This document shows positions 34,796 through 47,289 of a DNA stretch of 64,000 nt, piece after piece. Source of the DNA: Massospora cicadina (taxonomy: Eukaryota > Entomophthoromycota > Entomophthoromycetes > Entomophthorales > Entomophthoraceae); NCBI GenBank assembly GCA_022478985.1, contig JAKSZP010000180.1:91673-155672 (forward strand), written 5' to 3'. The position numbers and the translations under genes were made by a program. Under the pieces are notes generated by a model. It was not told the origin of the DNA, did not search any database, and saw nothing but the letters and a program-made list of their open reading frames with translations. The first letter of the stretch is position 1; every line of letters starts with the position of its first letter.

Positions 34796-36405
34796 TCCTC
34801 AGTAGGGGTGCAGGAGCACCCAGTGGAGGCCCCAGAATGCCAGAGTCATAGCGGTCTGGGTGACTAATATAAGTGGGGATCTACAGGAAATGTGAGGGAA
34901 GCAAACGTTCAGTAACATACTGAAGGCCCCCAAAGCAAACCAGATGCTTGCATTGGGGGCAACTGCGAGTCTTACAGGGGCAACCCCCAAGGGTGGGAGA
35001 GGTGGGGAGGACGACGACTCCTCCAGGGTTCATGGCTGCTGTCCTTCAGGTTTAAGTGGGGGGCTTGCGCACCAGCGGGAGGCAGCACAGAGGCCGCCAC
35101 AGTATTGGGAATATGGGTAGAAATGTGATGAGCCCCATGAGAGGGGCTAAGACTGAGCTTCCTCTGAAGGGGGCACTCTAGGTCCCGCTGGTGGGATGAG
35201 CCTGTAGCGGCAGGGGCAGCCATGGAAGCTGAACCCTTGCACAGCAGGCCAGGGACGCCTTGGGGCTGCTCCAACTGGGAAGCAGTTTTGGCAGACTCAG
35301 CACCTGAACAAAAGGAAGTACCTCCATTTAATGGACGCGTGAAAACAAATGGAGCAGTAGATTCACCATTGGGGGTGGGACAGATTATTGCATTTATGAT
35401 CCGTTGCCACGTGGCAGGATTGAGTGACTGTATAATCCAGTTGGCGAACATTGGGGAAAAAGATTTGGGCGATGGCTCACTTTGTTAGATCAATCGATGG
35501 AACTGTTTTGTAAGTTGTGTTAAAGAAGATGGAGTCTGCAGCAAAATAGGTATATCATCAGATTTATTTTGATGAAAGGCAAAAGAATGAACTGACAACT
35601 GCCCTCAGTGGGGCCAGTTGTCTTTTAAATGGTGCAATAGGCATGGGGAAGTATTGGGGGATTGGTCATTTGGGGAATGGGAAAGGGATTTGGTTGGCTG
35701 GCTCAGCGGGGGGTGAAAAGTGGCTTTTGATCTGGCATAAGATTGAAAAATACTTTGAAAAATCTTCAACTTTTTGGGACCAAGCCAAATTGATACTGCC
35801 AATCTGGGTCCTGATGACTCGAATCAGCCTGTTCACATGGCTGGGATTTTCTGGACTTGTCTCAGAAGGCAGGGGTTCAAAGATTGGGTTTGTTGCAATT
35901 TGGGCCAATCCCACAATTGGGTGACTCATATGATCCAAACTTCCTGGATCTGTTTTGGAATGTGGGACCCAAGGATCTGAGCCGTTTAAAGCTGGATTTG
36001 CAATCTGAGTCATGTTCTGATCTGGCTTCTGAGGCAGGCCAGCCTGTATTAGCTCCCCCAGTCTGGAAATTACTGTCCAGGCTCTGACATTGGGAATTGC
36101 CATTTCCCCAATTTTTGGCCATGGCTTGCCTAGGGAGCGGGTGGCCTTAGGGCCCTCTCCCTGCCCCCTGATGTGAACCATCTCCATACAGACCCTTTAT
36201 CAATCCTACCAGGATTGAAGAGGGGGAAGGGGTGGGAGTGGGATGGCTTTGGGGAGGAAAGCTATCACCAAGTGCACATCTATCACATGGGCGAGGTCAC
36301 CCAGCGGTAACAGGGTCCATGGGAGCCTTGGGGCCCCTCTTCATCTGAAAAAGGTGCTGAAATCTCTCCAGTTTCAAGGGCTGGTCCCCAAGACTTACAG
36401 AACCC
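34796..36405 (-). mobile_element. GC-rich 1.6-kb insertion of unknown type inside element C
   Basis: The insert separates two halves of the element C RNase H region and is bounded by actgg on both sides (34791-34795 and 36406-36410), a possible 5-bp target duplication. It is much richer in G and C than element C. Two long minus-strand frames, 36187-35666 (173 codons) and 35451-34972 (159 codons), are Pro/Ser-rich without a recognised domain. There is no poly(A), no terminal inverted repeat and no LTR that I can see. The low-complexity proteins resemble LINE ORF1 in composition, so a LINE fragment or captured host sequence are both possible. Confidence 0.6.
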
Positions 36406-36410
36406 ACTGG

Positions 36411-37790
36411 GCGGTTGGCTCTCTGGGCTCTTAAGCTCCAGCACTACAATATGACCATTGAGCATTGAGATGGGACAAGCCATATGAAAGTTGATGGGCT
36501 TACGTGGCTGCCTGTCCTACACCTTGACAATAGCAAAGCAGAGAGGTTGCATGACCTCCTCATGACTCCTGATGCATGGACTGATGAAGATGAACCAGTA
36601 AAAAAGATGCTAGCACGGAACTCTTGCAACTCCAAGGTAGAAAGTGGGAAGTTATACAAGAAAGTAGGAGTAAACTAGTTTCCCTATCTCCAGCCATTCA
36701 AGAAAATACCTGTGATCATGGAGTCTCACACTATCATGGTCCATGGCGGAGTCCAAAAACCCTACAAGTGTGTTACAAAGTGGTATTACTGGGAAGGCAT
36801 CATGAGACCATATCTGAAGTCCTGGATGCCTGTCTGACCTGTAAAAAGCAATCTAGCTATAGGACCTGGTATCAGTATCAAGTGACTACGCCCCAACAAC
36901 TCTTTCAAACCATAAGTTTGGACATTGTAAGGCCTCTACCTCAGACCACTGGTAACAATCATTATATCCTGGTCATAATTGATCATTTCACTAAATTGGT
37001 TGAAGCTGTTGCTCTTCCCGCTCAGATGGCTAAAGCCACTGCTATCTTTTTTTAGTACTAGATAAGCCACTGCTATCTTTTTACATCAAAATATCTTCAT
37101 GCAGCATGGCTGCCCCAAGTTCTCCTTTATGACAATGAGAAAAACTTCACCTCCAGAGTGGTAAAGCTCCTCGCCACTTCTATGAGAACACAAAAACTCT
37201 TCTTGGCCCCCTAAAATCCATCCACAAGTGGGCCATAGAAGAAGTTAATGGAACCCTGGTATCAATTCTTCGCAAAATGGCCAATTCAGGCCCTCTCCAC
37301 TGGGATCTCTACTTACCTAGTGCCCTCATGGCTTGCTGATTTAGTTACCGTTGCATCCTAAAGATGTCCCCTAGCTGTGTGTTGTATGGCTGAAAACCTG
37401 GGGTACTGGCTCCACTAGCAAAAGATATTTTCACTGAAAGAACTGACCCAGAGCAAGCCATGAAAAAGTTGGCCCAACACATCATCCAACTACAAGTTTG
37501 AGGCTGTGAATAACTTGGCCAAGACTGTCACTAAAGGAGGTCAAGCAGCTAATGAGCTCCGGGCTCCTCTCCCTTCCTTCCAAGTATCCAACTTGGTATT
37601 GTATTACCACATCCGCATCACTACTAGAAGTGAGAAGCTTGGATCTATCTGAGAAAGACCCTTTGTAGTCACGTATAAGTGAGGGGATGAATACTCCATA
37701 AAATCCCTTGCTTCTAGAGTAACCATCAACCAGGTCATGGCTAGTTTTTACGCCTTTATTCACCCCCTAACACTCTTAAAGGGGTAAGGT
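36411..37790 (+). pseudogene. Element C RNase H end and integrase
   Basis: After the insert the RNase H connection resumes (WALKLQHYNMTIEH). The integrase zinc-binding region is near 36700-36860 (SHTIMVHGGVQKP, LDACLTCKKQS). The core includes TISLDIVRPLPQT and YILVIIDHFTKLVEAVALP at 36900-37020. A short duplication (ccactgctatcttttt twice at about 37037-37083) breaks the frame. The remaining core and C-terminal part (EKLGSI..RPFVVTYK) runs to about 37780 in changing frames. Confidence 0.8.
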
Positions 37791-38532
37791 TGGACAATTG
37801 CATGTCTTATATTGTAAAAAGAGCGTTTTCAATGAGAATGACAATAGAATCAGCCAAAAGACTCTGGTCAATTCCCAGTAGGGCCCCTCAATTTGGGGTG
37901 ACACTTCTATTAATACTCAGGCAAAAACCACAAGTTTGGGCAGTCAGATTGCACCAAATCGGCAGCCAAATCCTGGGAGCCATTCTGAGGTCCCTCCCCC
38001 TCTTACAGCAGATGTAGTATAACCAATACCACAGAGACCAGCCTCTTTTATAGGGTTGGAAAGGGTCCTGCAAGGTGAAAATATATTTTGCGCCCAATGA
38101 TTGGGTAAAATATATAAAATAGTTGCCTCACAGACATATCCTACCTAAAATCAACTTTTCATCAGCTGTTCCATCAATGCAAGGTGAGTCAAGAAATATG
38201 ATAGGTCAAATCCCCAAATTCCCTAATTCAGACATTACTAAGCAATCCAAACTTCATATTGATTTCCCTTTGAACCTTGATATAGTTTAAATACTAAGCT
38301 GATACATATTGAAAAGGTTCACTTCTTATAAACCATATTGCAACCTAATAAAAAGTATATTAAACTAACTTTTTGTTATTTTAATATTACTATTAATTTT
38401 AAAAATAAGTGATTGAATTGCCTTCTATAAATATTTATCCTAGCAGTCAAGAAACGTAAATTTTCTGCACTAATTGTTAAAATATAGGGGCAAAATGCAC
38501 CAGTGAGCACAAAAAAGGACTAATTTCCAACA
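37791..38532 (+). repeat. Element C 3' LTR (742 bp)
   Basis: Begins tggacaattgcatg after a purine tract and ends ccaaca, followed by the atgag duplication. Aligns with 28813-29552. Confidence 0.9.
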
Positions 38533-38647
38533 ATGAGCGTAAGCTTGATTTTGTACTGAGAATTAATGAATTAAACAATAAGCTTATTTAAATAATTAAT
38601 TTTGAAAATACCTCAATCACCATATGCAAAACAATTTTCTATATCAA

Positions 38648-38861
38648 CCCTTTCAGTGCTACATTTTTAACCAAACTTTGACCCTCAATGCCTATTTTTT
38701 ATTTTTAACTCTCTGTGTATATTTGATTTTATTTCTATCATCAGCTATACACTTAGAGTTAAAAAAAGTAAAAAAACTTGGCATTGGGTATTTAATGCAT
38801 CAGTAGCACAGCGAGCAAAAACTGTGAATGGTGCATTGATGCATCAGTAGCACTGAAAGGG
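38648..38861. mobile_element. 214-bp MITE, piggyBac-like ends
   Basis: Terminal inverted repeats ccctttcagtgctac and gtagcactgaaaggg bound a 214-bp AT-rich segment without coding capacity. The flanks tcaa and ttat are what a decayed TTAA target duplication would look like, and CCC(T)TT-type ends are seen in piggyBac-class elements. A 15-bp direct repeat, atgcatcagtagcac, occurs at 38795 and 38839 inside its right half, the second overlapping the terminal repeat. Confidence 0.65.
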
Positions 38862-38865
38862 TTAT

Positions 38866-41800
38866 ATAATATTTTAACCATCACTAACTAGCTCACCAAG
38901 GTCACCAAAAAGTGGTCTAAATTAGAAATTGATCCATTTCAGAGTATCCAATATATCTTCAATTAATGATTAGATATATATGATTATTATACCTGGAATA
39001 TGAGCCTTAATGTACGGTCAAATAGTTAATCTGATTTATAAATACCTAGTAATAATACAATTGGCTAAATATACTAAGTCTAATCCCAAGAGAATAACTA
39101 AGCTGGTGTCTCAATAAGATTTCAATATTAACTTAAGACAGCCTATAAAATGAGATAGTATTAGCATAAGAAGTATTGACAGAAAAGCTAACAGGAGGGT
39201 AGTTGGTATTATCCTGAAATTTAATTGACTGTGCATCTCTGCCTGTCAGAATTCTAGCTGGGTGCTCACTTGGTGCCAGTCCAGAATTACAACATTAGGG
39301 CAGATGTGGTATGTTTATTATATCACGCTGCCCAAGAGAGAGAGCCAAAATTCCCTCTAAGTTCACAACCTTGACCCTTATTTAAGAAGAAATTTATTTA
39401 TCAACTTGTATTAAAATTAGGCCTAGTACATTAAGTGATAGGTTTATTGGGAGAGAGCCTTGCAGTATTCAAAGCACTAAGGCTAGATGTAGTATAGATC
39501 AGGAATTCATGAAAAGCTGGAGCTAAAATACTAAGCAATAGATGGCATATGGATACCTCAATTTGGGAAACTCTTGGCATCAGTTGCTGACAACATAATA
39601 ATAATTTGCAATTGATAGTTGTGAGTTAATCAATTAACCTCATAATAGTTGCTGGTAAGTGTAAAACTAGGATGGCTATCAGGATTGATCCCTTATAGTT
39701 TTAGGAAGGATAATTCACACAAAATATTAATGATTGTTACTACTGATCCCCAACACCTTGAATTAGCTCAACTTAATTTAATGAAGAGCATAATTCATAA
39801 TTCACTGATAATTGAATATTAGTGAGTCATGACTCCTAATATGAGGCTTCACCAATTAAAGGACAAATCCCAAAACTTGTAATTAACAAAGATGTCTTCC
39901 TATAATTATATTATATTTTGCTTATTTTTATCTTTTGGAAGTGTAGAAATCCTCACATTGCTATCCTATTATTTAGTAGTGTATTAGACCTCTTAAAGTA
40001 TATATACCAGAATTATTATACTTAAAAAAGTGTGAAGTTACTTAACTTTTGCGCTGATAAAACTATTCTGCTTAACTTGACTATAAAAATTGGGATAGGC
40101 TCTATTGTGATTTGGTTTAACCAATTATTCAACCCTATTTTATATTTTATAGTTTATATCTTACTAGTAGGTAGCCATGGCTTCACCCATGTTTATTGAT
40201 GCACCATCTGGTTAATATATTAATCCTTTTAACTCCAGATGATTTTTGTATGAAATACCTGTAACTCCAGTGTACTTTTTTGCAATTTCAAGAAAATATG
40301 GTAGATCTTGGACTAGAAGTATAAAAAAATAAAAAAGTATCACGCAAATTGACATTTAAATGTTTAGATATATGTATAAATTAATCTATTTAGGCTAAAT
40401 AACAACAATCTATTAATATTTTTAGATAAATTTACCATGTAAACATAGTGTCACCAATGGAGTATAAAGGTTTAATAGCTCTAAAAGGTTAATTAATTTA
40501 TTTGGTGCTGCTTGTGTTCATAATTTTAAATTCATAATCATCCTTTTACAGCATGAGGCTAAAAGGTCAAATTCTATTAACTAACTGAAAGGCGGTAGTT
40601 CTTAATGAATTATCTTACTTTTTTATATTTTTTTTATTTTAGCACTAGTGGTGCCCAACCCAAAAGGGGGAGCCGCCACCCATCATTGATTATCCCTAAT
40701 TTTTATCATGTTAATGCACATTTTACCCACAATTCTTTGTGGATATAAATAAACAGATAATATTATTCATTCAAAGTTAGCAACTATTAGCAGATAATAT
40801 TATTTATAATAGTTTATACAGATTGGTAGATGTCCATTAATGAGTTTATGAGTAAAAAAAACCTATCAAATCAGCCAAAAACTACCAACATTTTGCATAA
40901 AACCAATTGGACCTATTAAATCAACCTAAAGCCACACACCACTTGGAAACCCTATTTATTTATCAAATCATATAATCACTTACTAAATACTAAGATGATT
41001 AACTTGATAATTAGCCAAATGACCACCAACCGCTTGGCAAAACTACTTAGACTATTAAATAAACCAAATAATAATCTGCAAAGCTATAACAATATAATAT
41101 TTACCATTAAAACATATAAAATTTTCACTCATTAATATCAAAACTTTTTATTTAATTATTAAATTAAAAATACAGCTTTGAGGTGCACAACGAACTTGTC
41201 TTACCCACCTATGTACAAAATTTATCAAAACTCTACATGCTGCAGTTTTGGCTGGGCATTGCACAAACACTTGCTTTTATTAATATAGATACTTTCTACT
41301 AGCCATGTGTCAAATCGCATTTCCCATAGGCAACATTTCAGGAACCATCTGACTTTTCTTAAAATTGTTTAGTTTTATGTATGCAATTTGGTGAAGGTAT
41401 TTAATATATTTGAAAATTTCAACCACTTGGCTAAATCAATTTAACCTATCAGACTCAATAGTTTCTTATGGCATTTAGTTTGTCAGTGTTAGTGTTTTAT
41501 TAAAAGTTTTAAAACACTATATGTCTTTCTGTCCAGGTGAAATCTTAAAATTAATTTTTAATTACCTTTCAGACTAGCTAAAACTTTGAAATTTAGCACA
41601 CTTATTTATATCTGATGACAATATGATAGTCCATTGATAAAAATTTGACAATTGTGAATTTCGAAACAAAAACCATTTTTGCAATGTGGATAGTAGTAAA
41701 AGTTTGCTGCAAAGTGTTTTTAAACCAGTTTGACTACAATCAAATTATGCAGCAAAATAAGGTATTATGAAATATGCCTAACTCACATGTTCATGCACTT

Positions 41801-41930
41801 GTGTGGTTACAAAGTAAAGTTGTGCTTTAAGTACTTCTTTATAAGAGCTGCTTTTTTGCAATGATAAAGGGGAAGACGACTCAAAAGAAGTGATGACTAT
41901 AAATACGTAACAAAACTATCAGCTCAAGCG
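38866..41930. other. AT-rich DNA without recognised genes
   Basis: About 3 kb of AT-rich sequence with only short chance frames. I found no splice-linked coding exons, no transposase or pol motifs and no convincing terminal repeats. A short repeated phrase, agcagataatattatt or close, occurs twice near 40755 and 40790. Very old repeat sequence or plain intergenic DNA. Confidence 0.5.
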
Positions 41931-41939
41931 TTTGTGAGA

Positions 41940-43420
41940 AATGGCGAAATTAAATCAAAGCAGCTTGTAAATCATAAAAATGTGTGTCTCAATCTCATGC
42001 AATTGAATCTGGAAACCAACACGCTTATCATTTTGAAAAGACTGATAATGCAAGATGTAAGCTTGTGCTAGTGAAACTAAATACCAATGAATTTATTATC
42101 TTGCTAAAGATAGAGAACATACTTCTTAAGCCCATGCTACTAACTGACAACCAGCTTGTCAATCATCTTGGCAAAGATCAAGAATACACTTCTCACGCCT
42201 ATGTGATGGAAAATGATAATCAACGCGCTTCTCAATGTGAAAGAGATAGAGTATACACCTCTCAAGCATAACTCTATAAGACAGAACAAAAGCATAAGTA
42301 TATGCAGCAATGTTACCGCAATGCTTGTGATCAGCGTGCTGCTGATGTGCAAGGGTTCCAAAAGGAAATAAACAACTTCTTTGATTAAACATTTGATATT
42401 TCCACAAAGCAGTGTTATGCTAATCAAGTAGTGAAATATTATTGCTGCCAAATCATTTCTACCTCTGGAACTCACAAACAAAAATTTATTATAAGCTTTC
42501 TATCAATGGCATCATCATTTGAAAAACAATTTCAAGACTAAACATCCATCAAAGGCTAATTGGAATAATATATAGGACACAGTGACATTCCAAGTGAAAT
42601 TTAAAGTTTTTACTCAATTTGAGCAAAAATCTATTGTCTCATGTGATACCTTACATCAAAATAGTCAAATTTGATGGCAGATATGGTAAATATATATTCA
42701 AAGGTTAGGCCACGCTGTTTGAACTTGACAATTTTCAATGTTAAGCTAGAAACTGAATTCTATGTTGCCTCATGACAAAGAAAATGTGAGAATGTTTGTT
42801 TCACAGAGACTATAAAAAATCAAATATCTCTCATGAATATACAATTTTACATGAACAAGTGTATGCTGCACTTAGCTGGCTCTTGGCATAACTCTGATTT
42901 ATAAGGATGTGACAAACAACGAATTTTCAATACTTAACTGACAAGGCATGATTCACGTTGTTCCAGATGAAAAACAACAGAAGCAAGTTTATTGCAATGA
43001 AGCTCATAACAACAATAGTTTTGCCAATGATGATCAGTTGTAAAATGCATATATGCCAATTTGTGACACTTCAAGGATTGTTTGCGCTTCCTAACATCAG
43101 GGTTGAAGTGGCATTTTATTTTCAGTTATGCTGGTTTGCAGTGCTTTTCTATGTCACCAAAAATATTATTAGAGTCATCATTCTTCCTCCTAGTCGTTGG
43201 ACCACTAATACCTTAAACCAGAACATGACTGAAGTGGATGGTGTTTACGCGCTAATTCACTTTAAGACTAAAACAAGAATGGGGAGCGTTTCCAATACCT
43301 CCTGATGGCTACCTGAAACTTCATAATCTGGACGTAGTCAAGAATGATATTATAATGTTTGATTAATAAATTTGAGCTCGTTTATGATGACAAATGGCTA
43401 TGCCAGGGCATTTTAATGGA
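41940..43420 (+). pseudogene. Helitron-like Rep/helicase N-terminal remnant
   Basis: Plus-strand frames at 41984-42271 and beyond carry a repeated charged motif (SHAIESGNQHAYHFEK; SHAYVMENDNQRASQCERDR) ending in a cysteine/histidine-containing segment (about 42370-42530). Helitron proteins commonly begin with such x-NQRA-x-x-ERDR repeats followed by a Cys-rich domain. Downstream pieces (VKFDGRYGKYIFKG; SHEYTILHEQVYAALSWLLA; IHVVPDE) fit the region that follows in those proteins. The Rep HUH motif and the helicase are not present in the window. Stops are very frequent, so this is an old remnant at best. Confidence 0.35.
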
Positions 43421-44272
43421 TTGCATGAATAAAGAAATCATTGTCCAAACTATGAAAAAATGCTATTAGTCATTTAATTTGCAGAACTTTAAGTGGCATT
43501 TTTGTTGCTGTGTCAAATTCATTAGGCCTCATTCACTACTATGACAAGTATTATTTTAGTGACTCACATGCTTGTGGCATCAAAGATGCAAGCTCACAAT
43601 GTGGTGACTGTCAGAAAAGTGTCTTTAACTCTCTCTTTCCCCGTGAGGTGGTGCAGAATGCACAGCCACAAAACAAGGGAGCTCATTACTAGTAACAATG
43701 GGAATAGGGCACCTTAAATGATGCCTTTTCTTAGGGGACCCAAAGACATGGTGTATAATTTTGTATAGCCTAAATAAGTAGACTAGAAATTTTAGAGCTT
43801 GGTTGGAAACCAGGGAGAAGTCCATAACCAAGTGCAAATCAGTGTTGAGGTACTTGGGTGCCTCAATCTGTAGGAGACTAGGCTTTCCCATGTGTGCAAC
43901 AGAATTCATCATTATTATAGATGAAATAAAGTGACCTATGTTTTTAGAAACCTCCTTGAGGAGGACTTCAAAGAGGTCAGACCAAGGGACCATATGAAAA
44001 TAAACAAACTTAGTTTTACTAAAACCTATTGACCAACAAAAAAGCTTGGTTATAAAACAATAGCTATGAAGAATAAGGGAGGTCATCTTCCATTGGGCGA
44101 TGCAAAGCACCCAATCCAATCAATAAGCACAAACCAAAATACTTTGTGGTACTATAGCTTGAGTATGCTCACACTTGGATAATTAATGAAATTGGATTTT
44201 TTGGATTTTAAAATATTGTAAAATTGAACGATTTTTGAATCCTCATTAGCCTAACAAATGTAACTTACCATC
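43421..44272. other. Unassigned DNA left of element E
   Basis: A minus-strand frame at 44119-43625 (164 codons) has a weak LINE-ORF1-like look (GKPSLLQIEAPKYL) but no diagnostic motif. The short plus-strand frame 43510-43692 overlaps it. Nothing else is recognisable. Confidence 0.35.
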
Positions 44273-45014
44273 TGTTGAAATCAGATCTGGTGGCATGCTC
44301 ACATGTGCTTTTGAGCTCTGGTTTTCAATAATTTTATTTTCAGGAGAGGTAATACTCTTTAACTGAAGGAATATAATTATCTGGGAATTCTATATACTTT
44401 TAAAATATAAAAAACTTTAGAAAATACTGGAAAGTTATTGTATAGTAATTTTATTAGGGACAGTGATGGGTATAAAGAAAACCCCATCAAAATCAGACTG
44501 CTTTATATCTTAAATTGTATTGAGGCTTAAAATGAGTCAGATGGTAAATTTAGTATAAGCTGGGTGCATCTGAATTAGGTAATATGGGCTTTTGACCTAT
44601 CAGATCTCTTGAGACTCTTTCACTTCAGTGTGAGGGCTGACGGTGAGTCAATAGCTGTGAAGATGAACCCATGAAGCAGGATTTTAGTATATGCAGAATA
44701 TTCAGAAAGCGGGAAATATGTTCACCTGGTGGGACCCCCTCCAGGTCTACAAATGGGTCTGGTCTCCACAGTGAAATTTTAACCAAATTATCTACAGGAT
44801 GTGGAGAGACCTCAGAATGGCTCTCCTGATTCCGCCACCATTTTAGCATAACCCTGCTATTAAATGTAGGCCTATTTGGTTGGAGAGAGTAGAAAATTGC
44901 ATTATCCTGATTTTAGGGGTTCCTTTGAGAATTGATAAGGGTTTTTAGGTGGGACTAGCCTTATTTAAACCCAAATCACACTTGTTACAAAATAATACAG
45001 GTAATTGTTTGACA
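44273..45014 (-). repeat. Element E 3' LTR (742 bp)
   Basis: On the minus strand it starts tgtcaaacaattacc and ends ttcaaca. It is preceded by cttaaagtgggtaa, which corresponds to the purine tract of element C. Its partner lies beyond the right edge. Confidence 0.8.
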
Positions 45015-46104
45015 TTACCCACTTTAAGAGTATCAGGGGAATAATAAGGGCGCAGAAAATGACCTTGAACTTGATTAATAGTAATTCTTGTAGCAAGGGA
45101 ATTGATATAATACTATTACCCCTTCTATAAGTAATGACAAAAGGTCCCTCCCAGATGGAGCCAAGCTTCTCACTACTAGCTGCAAAGCGATTATAGTATA
45201 ATACCAAATAAAAGAGTTGAAAGCGGGCAAAGGATGCCTGGACTCATTGGCGGCCTGGCCAATTTTAGTGACCATTTTAGCTAAATTAGCCATAGACTCA
45301 GATAGTAGTTGAATTATGTGCTGATCCAATCTCTTCATGGCATTATCAGGATCATCTAGATTATCAGTAAAGACATCTTTGGATAATAGAGAGGGTATCC
45401 CAGGTTGTCACCCATATAGAACGCAGAATGGAGATATTTTGAGATTTTAATGGGAGCTAATGCGGTAAGCCATAAGAGCATTAAGCAGAAACTGGCCCCA
45501 GTAAAGAGGGTCAGATGTGGCCAATTTTAAAAGTATAGATACCAAGGTTCTATTTTCTCTTTCAACAATTCCATTGGTAGAGGGGTTGTATGGTCCAAAA
45601 AAGCTGTTGGGTCCCCATAGAGGTAGCTAGCATCTTGACCACTCTCAAGGTAAAGTTTTTTGTTGTCACAGAAGAGGACTTGAGGACATCCATGTCAAGT
45701 GAAAATATTCTGGTGGAGTAAAGTGGCAGTAGCTTTTGCAGTTTAAGCAGGGAGAGCCACTGCTTTAACCCATTTAATGAAGTAATTAATAATTACCAAT
45801 ATATCGAGGAACCACTGATATTCTTGGATAGAAGTCCTACTACGTCTAAACTTATGGTGTGGAAAGGTTGTTAAGGGGTATTTGGTTGATAAAGGTATTT
45901 GGTTTTGAGCCAGGATTGTTTTTTAAAAGTTAAGCAGGCATCCAAGACTATAATAATATGTTCCATGATGCTCCCCCAATAATGCCTTTCCTTGATTCAC
46001 TCATAAATCTTCCTCACTCCACCATGCCTCAGGGTAGAGTGGGCGTCCAAGATCACCAGTACCCATTCTGAAGGTCGCAGATAGGGAAGCCAAATTACTC
46101 ATAC
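45015..46104 (-). pseudogene. Element E integrase, C-terminal part
   Basis: Minus-strand frames include LDAHSTLRHGGVRK and LDACLTFKKQS (integrase zinc region, about 46060-45910), TISLDVVG (core start, about 45860) and, near the end, SSEKLGSIWEGPFVITYRRG (about 45170). Stops and frameshifts are scattered throughout. The motifs match element C integrase in order and wording. Confidence 0.8.
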
Positions 46105-46109
46105 CTTCT
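46105..46109 (+). repeat. Element B target-site duplication, left copy
   Basis: cttct before the left LTR; cctct at 62417-62421 after the right LTR, one transition apart. Removing B and one copy rejoins element E in register. Confidence 0.75.
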
Positions 46110-47289
46110 TGTAAAAATTTACTGGAGATTTATTATTGGTAAAAAACCCTATTTATCTTTTTACTTCACAGGTTTGTTTTTCTTGTGCACTTCGTCCACA
46201 TTGTATAGTATTATAGATTAATGATCAATAATAGTATGACGACTACTATCCATAGTTGAGTATGAATTCTTGTATCTCAGCCCAACGCTCAGCCAGTATT
46301 ACCAATTAAATGCTTAAGATGTCATGATCTAGGGATTTGTTCACTTATTCTGTCCAACCTGATCTTCGCTGAGATTCCCTGGTGACAGTCTCTTTGATCC
46401 CACACACAGTCAGCAGCAATCCCCAATTGTGTCTCCTTCTTCTCTAGATCCCCGCTCAGATCTTTACTCTTTTCTCTAAGAGTCTCCCAATTATTGCACA
46501 CAGCAATAATATCCTTGAGAAGAACAGCACAATGGAAGCTAATGATAGTTTACTACTAAACTATCTACCAGATGAAAACAATAGAACTTCTTATCTGTTC
46601 CCATAAATACTGTTTTACTATTTAATTGCTTTTCTACTAAAATGCTTTTTTTATCATAAGTGAATCCTAGGGAATTTATAGTGGGGATTCGGTCATCTAA
46701 CCCTCAGTTGACACCTCTTTGATGAAACAGCAGCCGTTGCTGTTGAATCACCCATCCACATCTTGGCAGCAATGTTCTTCCCCATCCTGGCTAGTATTCC
46801 GTCATTGTTATCCTCAAAACCTAAACAGAAAGAGTCAGAAAACGTTTCCCTAACGTTTTCATCTTGATCTAAGCAAACCAACCATATTTGGTTAGCGACC
46901 TGCTTAGGTAATGGTACTTATTACCCATTAAGGCAGTTCACACACCAACCAATCAATTTGCTAGTTGCAGGTGGCATCACTCGCCTCGCAACTTGCTATT
47001 TATTACTAATCAGTTGGTGATGAAACCTGACCAATCACAATTGATACACCTGATAGTTAATCACTATCAGATGCCCCTATTTCGTCAGCAACTCTGCCCA
47101 ATGAGATCTTAAGTATTCGTCCAGATTGATCCTCAACAGATATGTCTAGGCGAATATCCCAAAATCCCCTGAACATAGTTACTCCAAAACTTGGGCCAAC
47201 TGATTTCCAATTCACTTCGCCTTAGGGAATTTTCCCCTAGTGATTCCTGGTAATTTAGCATGCTGGGAATATGGGAAAAAATCCCAACA
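46110..47289 (-). repeat. Element B 3' LTR (1180 bp)
   Basis: Plus-strand start tgtaaaaatttact, end aaatcccaaca. Aligns along its full length with 61237-62416; landmarks include ctctagatccccgctcagat and aaaatcccc..acatagttactcc. Confidence 0.92.

Larger units (their letters stand above)
28813..38532 (+). mobile_element. Ty3/gypsy LTR retrotransposon (element C)
   Basis: LTRs of 740 and 742 bp (28813-29552 and 37791-38532) flank a decayed gag-protease-RT-RNase H-integrase region in that order. A primer-binding site at 29555 and a purine tract (cttaaaggggtaagg) before the 3' LTR complete the structure, with an exact atgag duplication outside. Three later insertions sit inside it: a foldback repeat near 29.6-29.95 kb, a SINE at 30263-30387 and a GC-rich 1.6-kb segment at 34796-36405. 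Element E on the right of the window is another copy of this family in the opposite orientation. Confidence 0.92.

Noticed and set aside
37037..37083. Short duplicated phrase ccactgctatcttttt in the element C integrase, considered as a target duplication of another insertion.
   Set aside because: Only about 10-20 bases lie between the copies, so it is a local slippage duplication, not a transposon footprint.
42140..42481. 113-codon hydrophobic minus-strand frame.
   Set aside because: It is the antisense shadow of the Helitron-like plus-strand remnant, and its hydrophobicity follows from the complementary charged codons.
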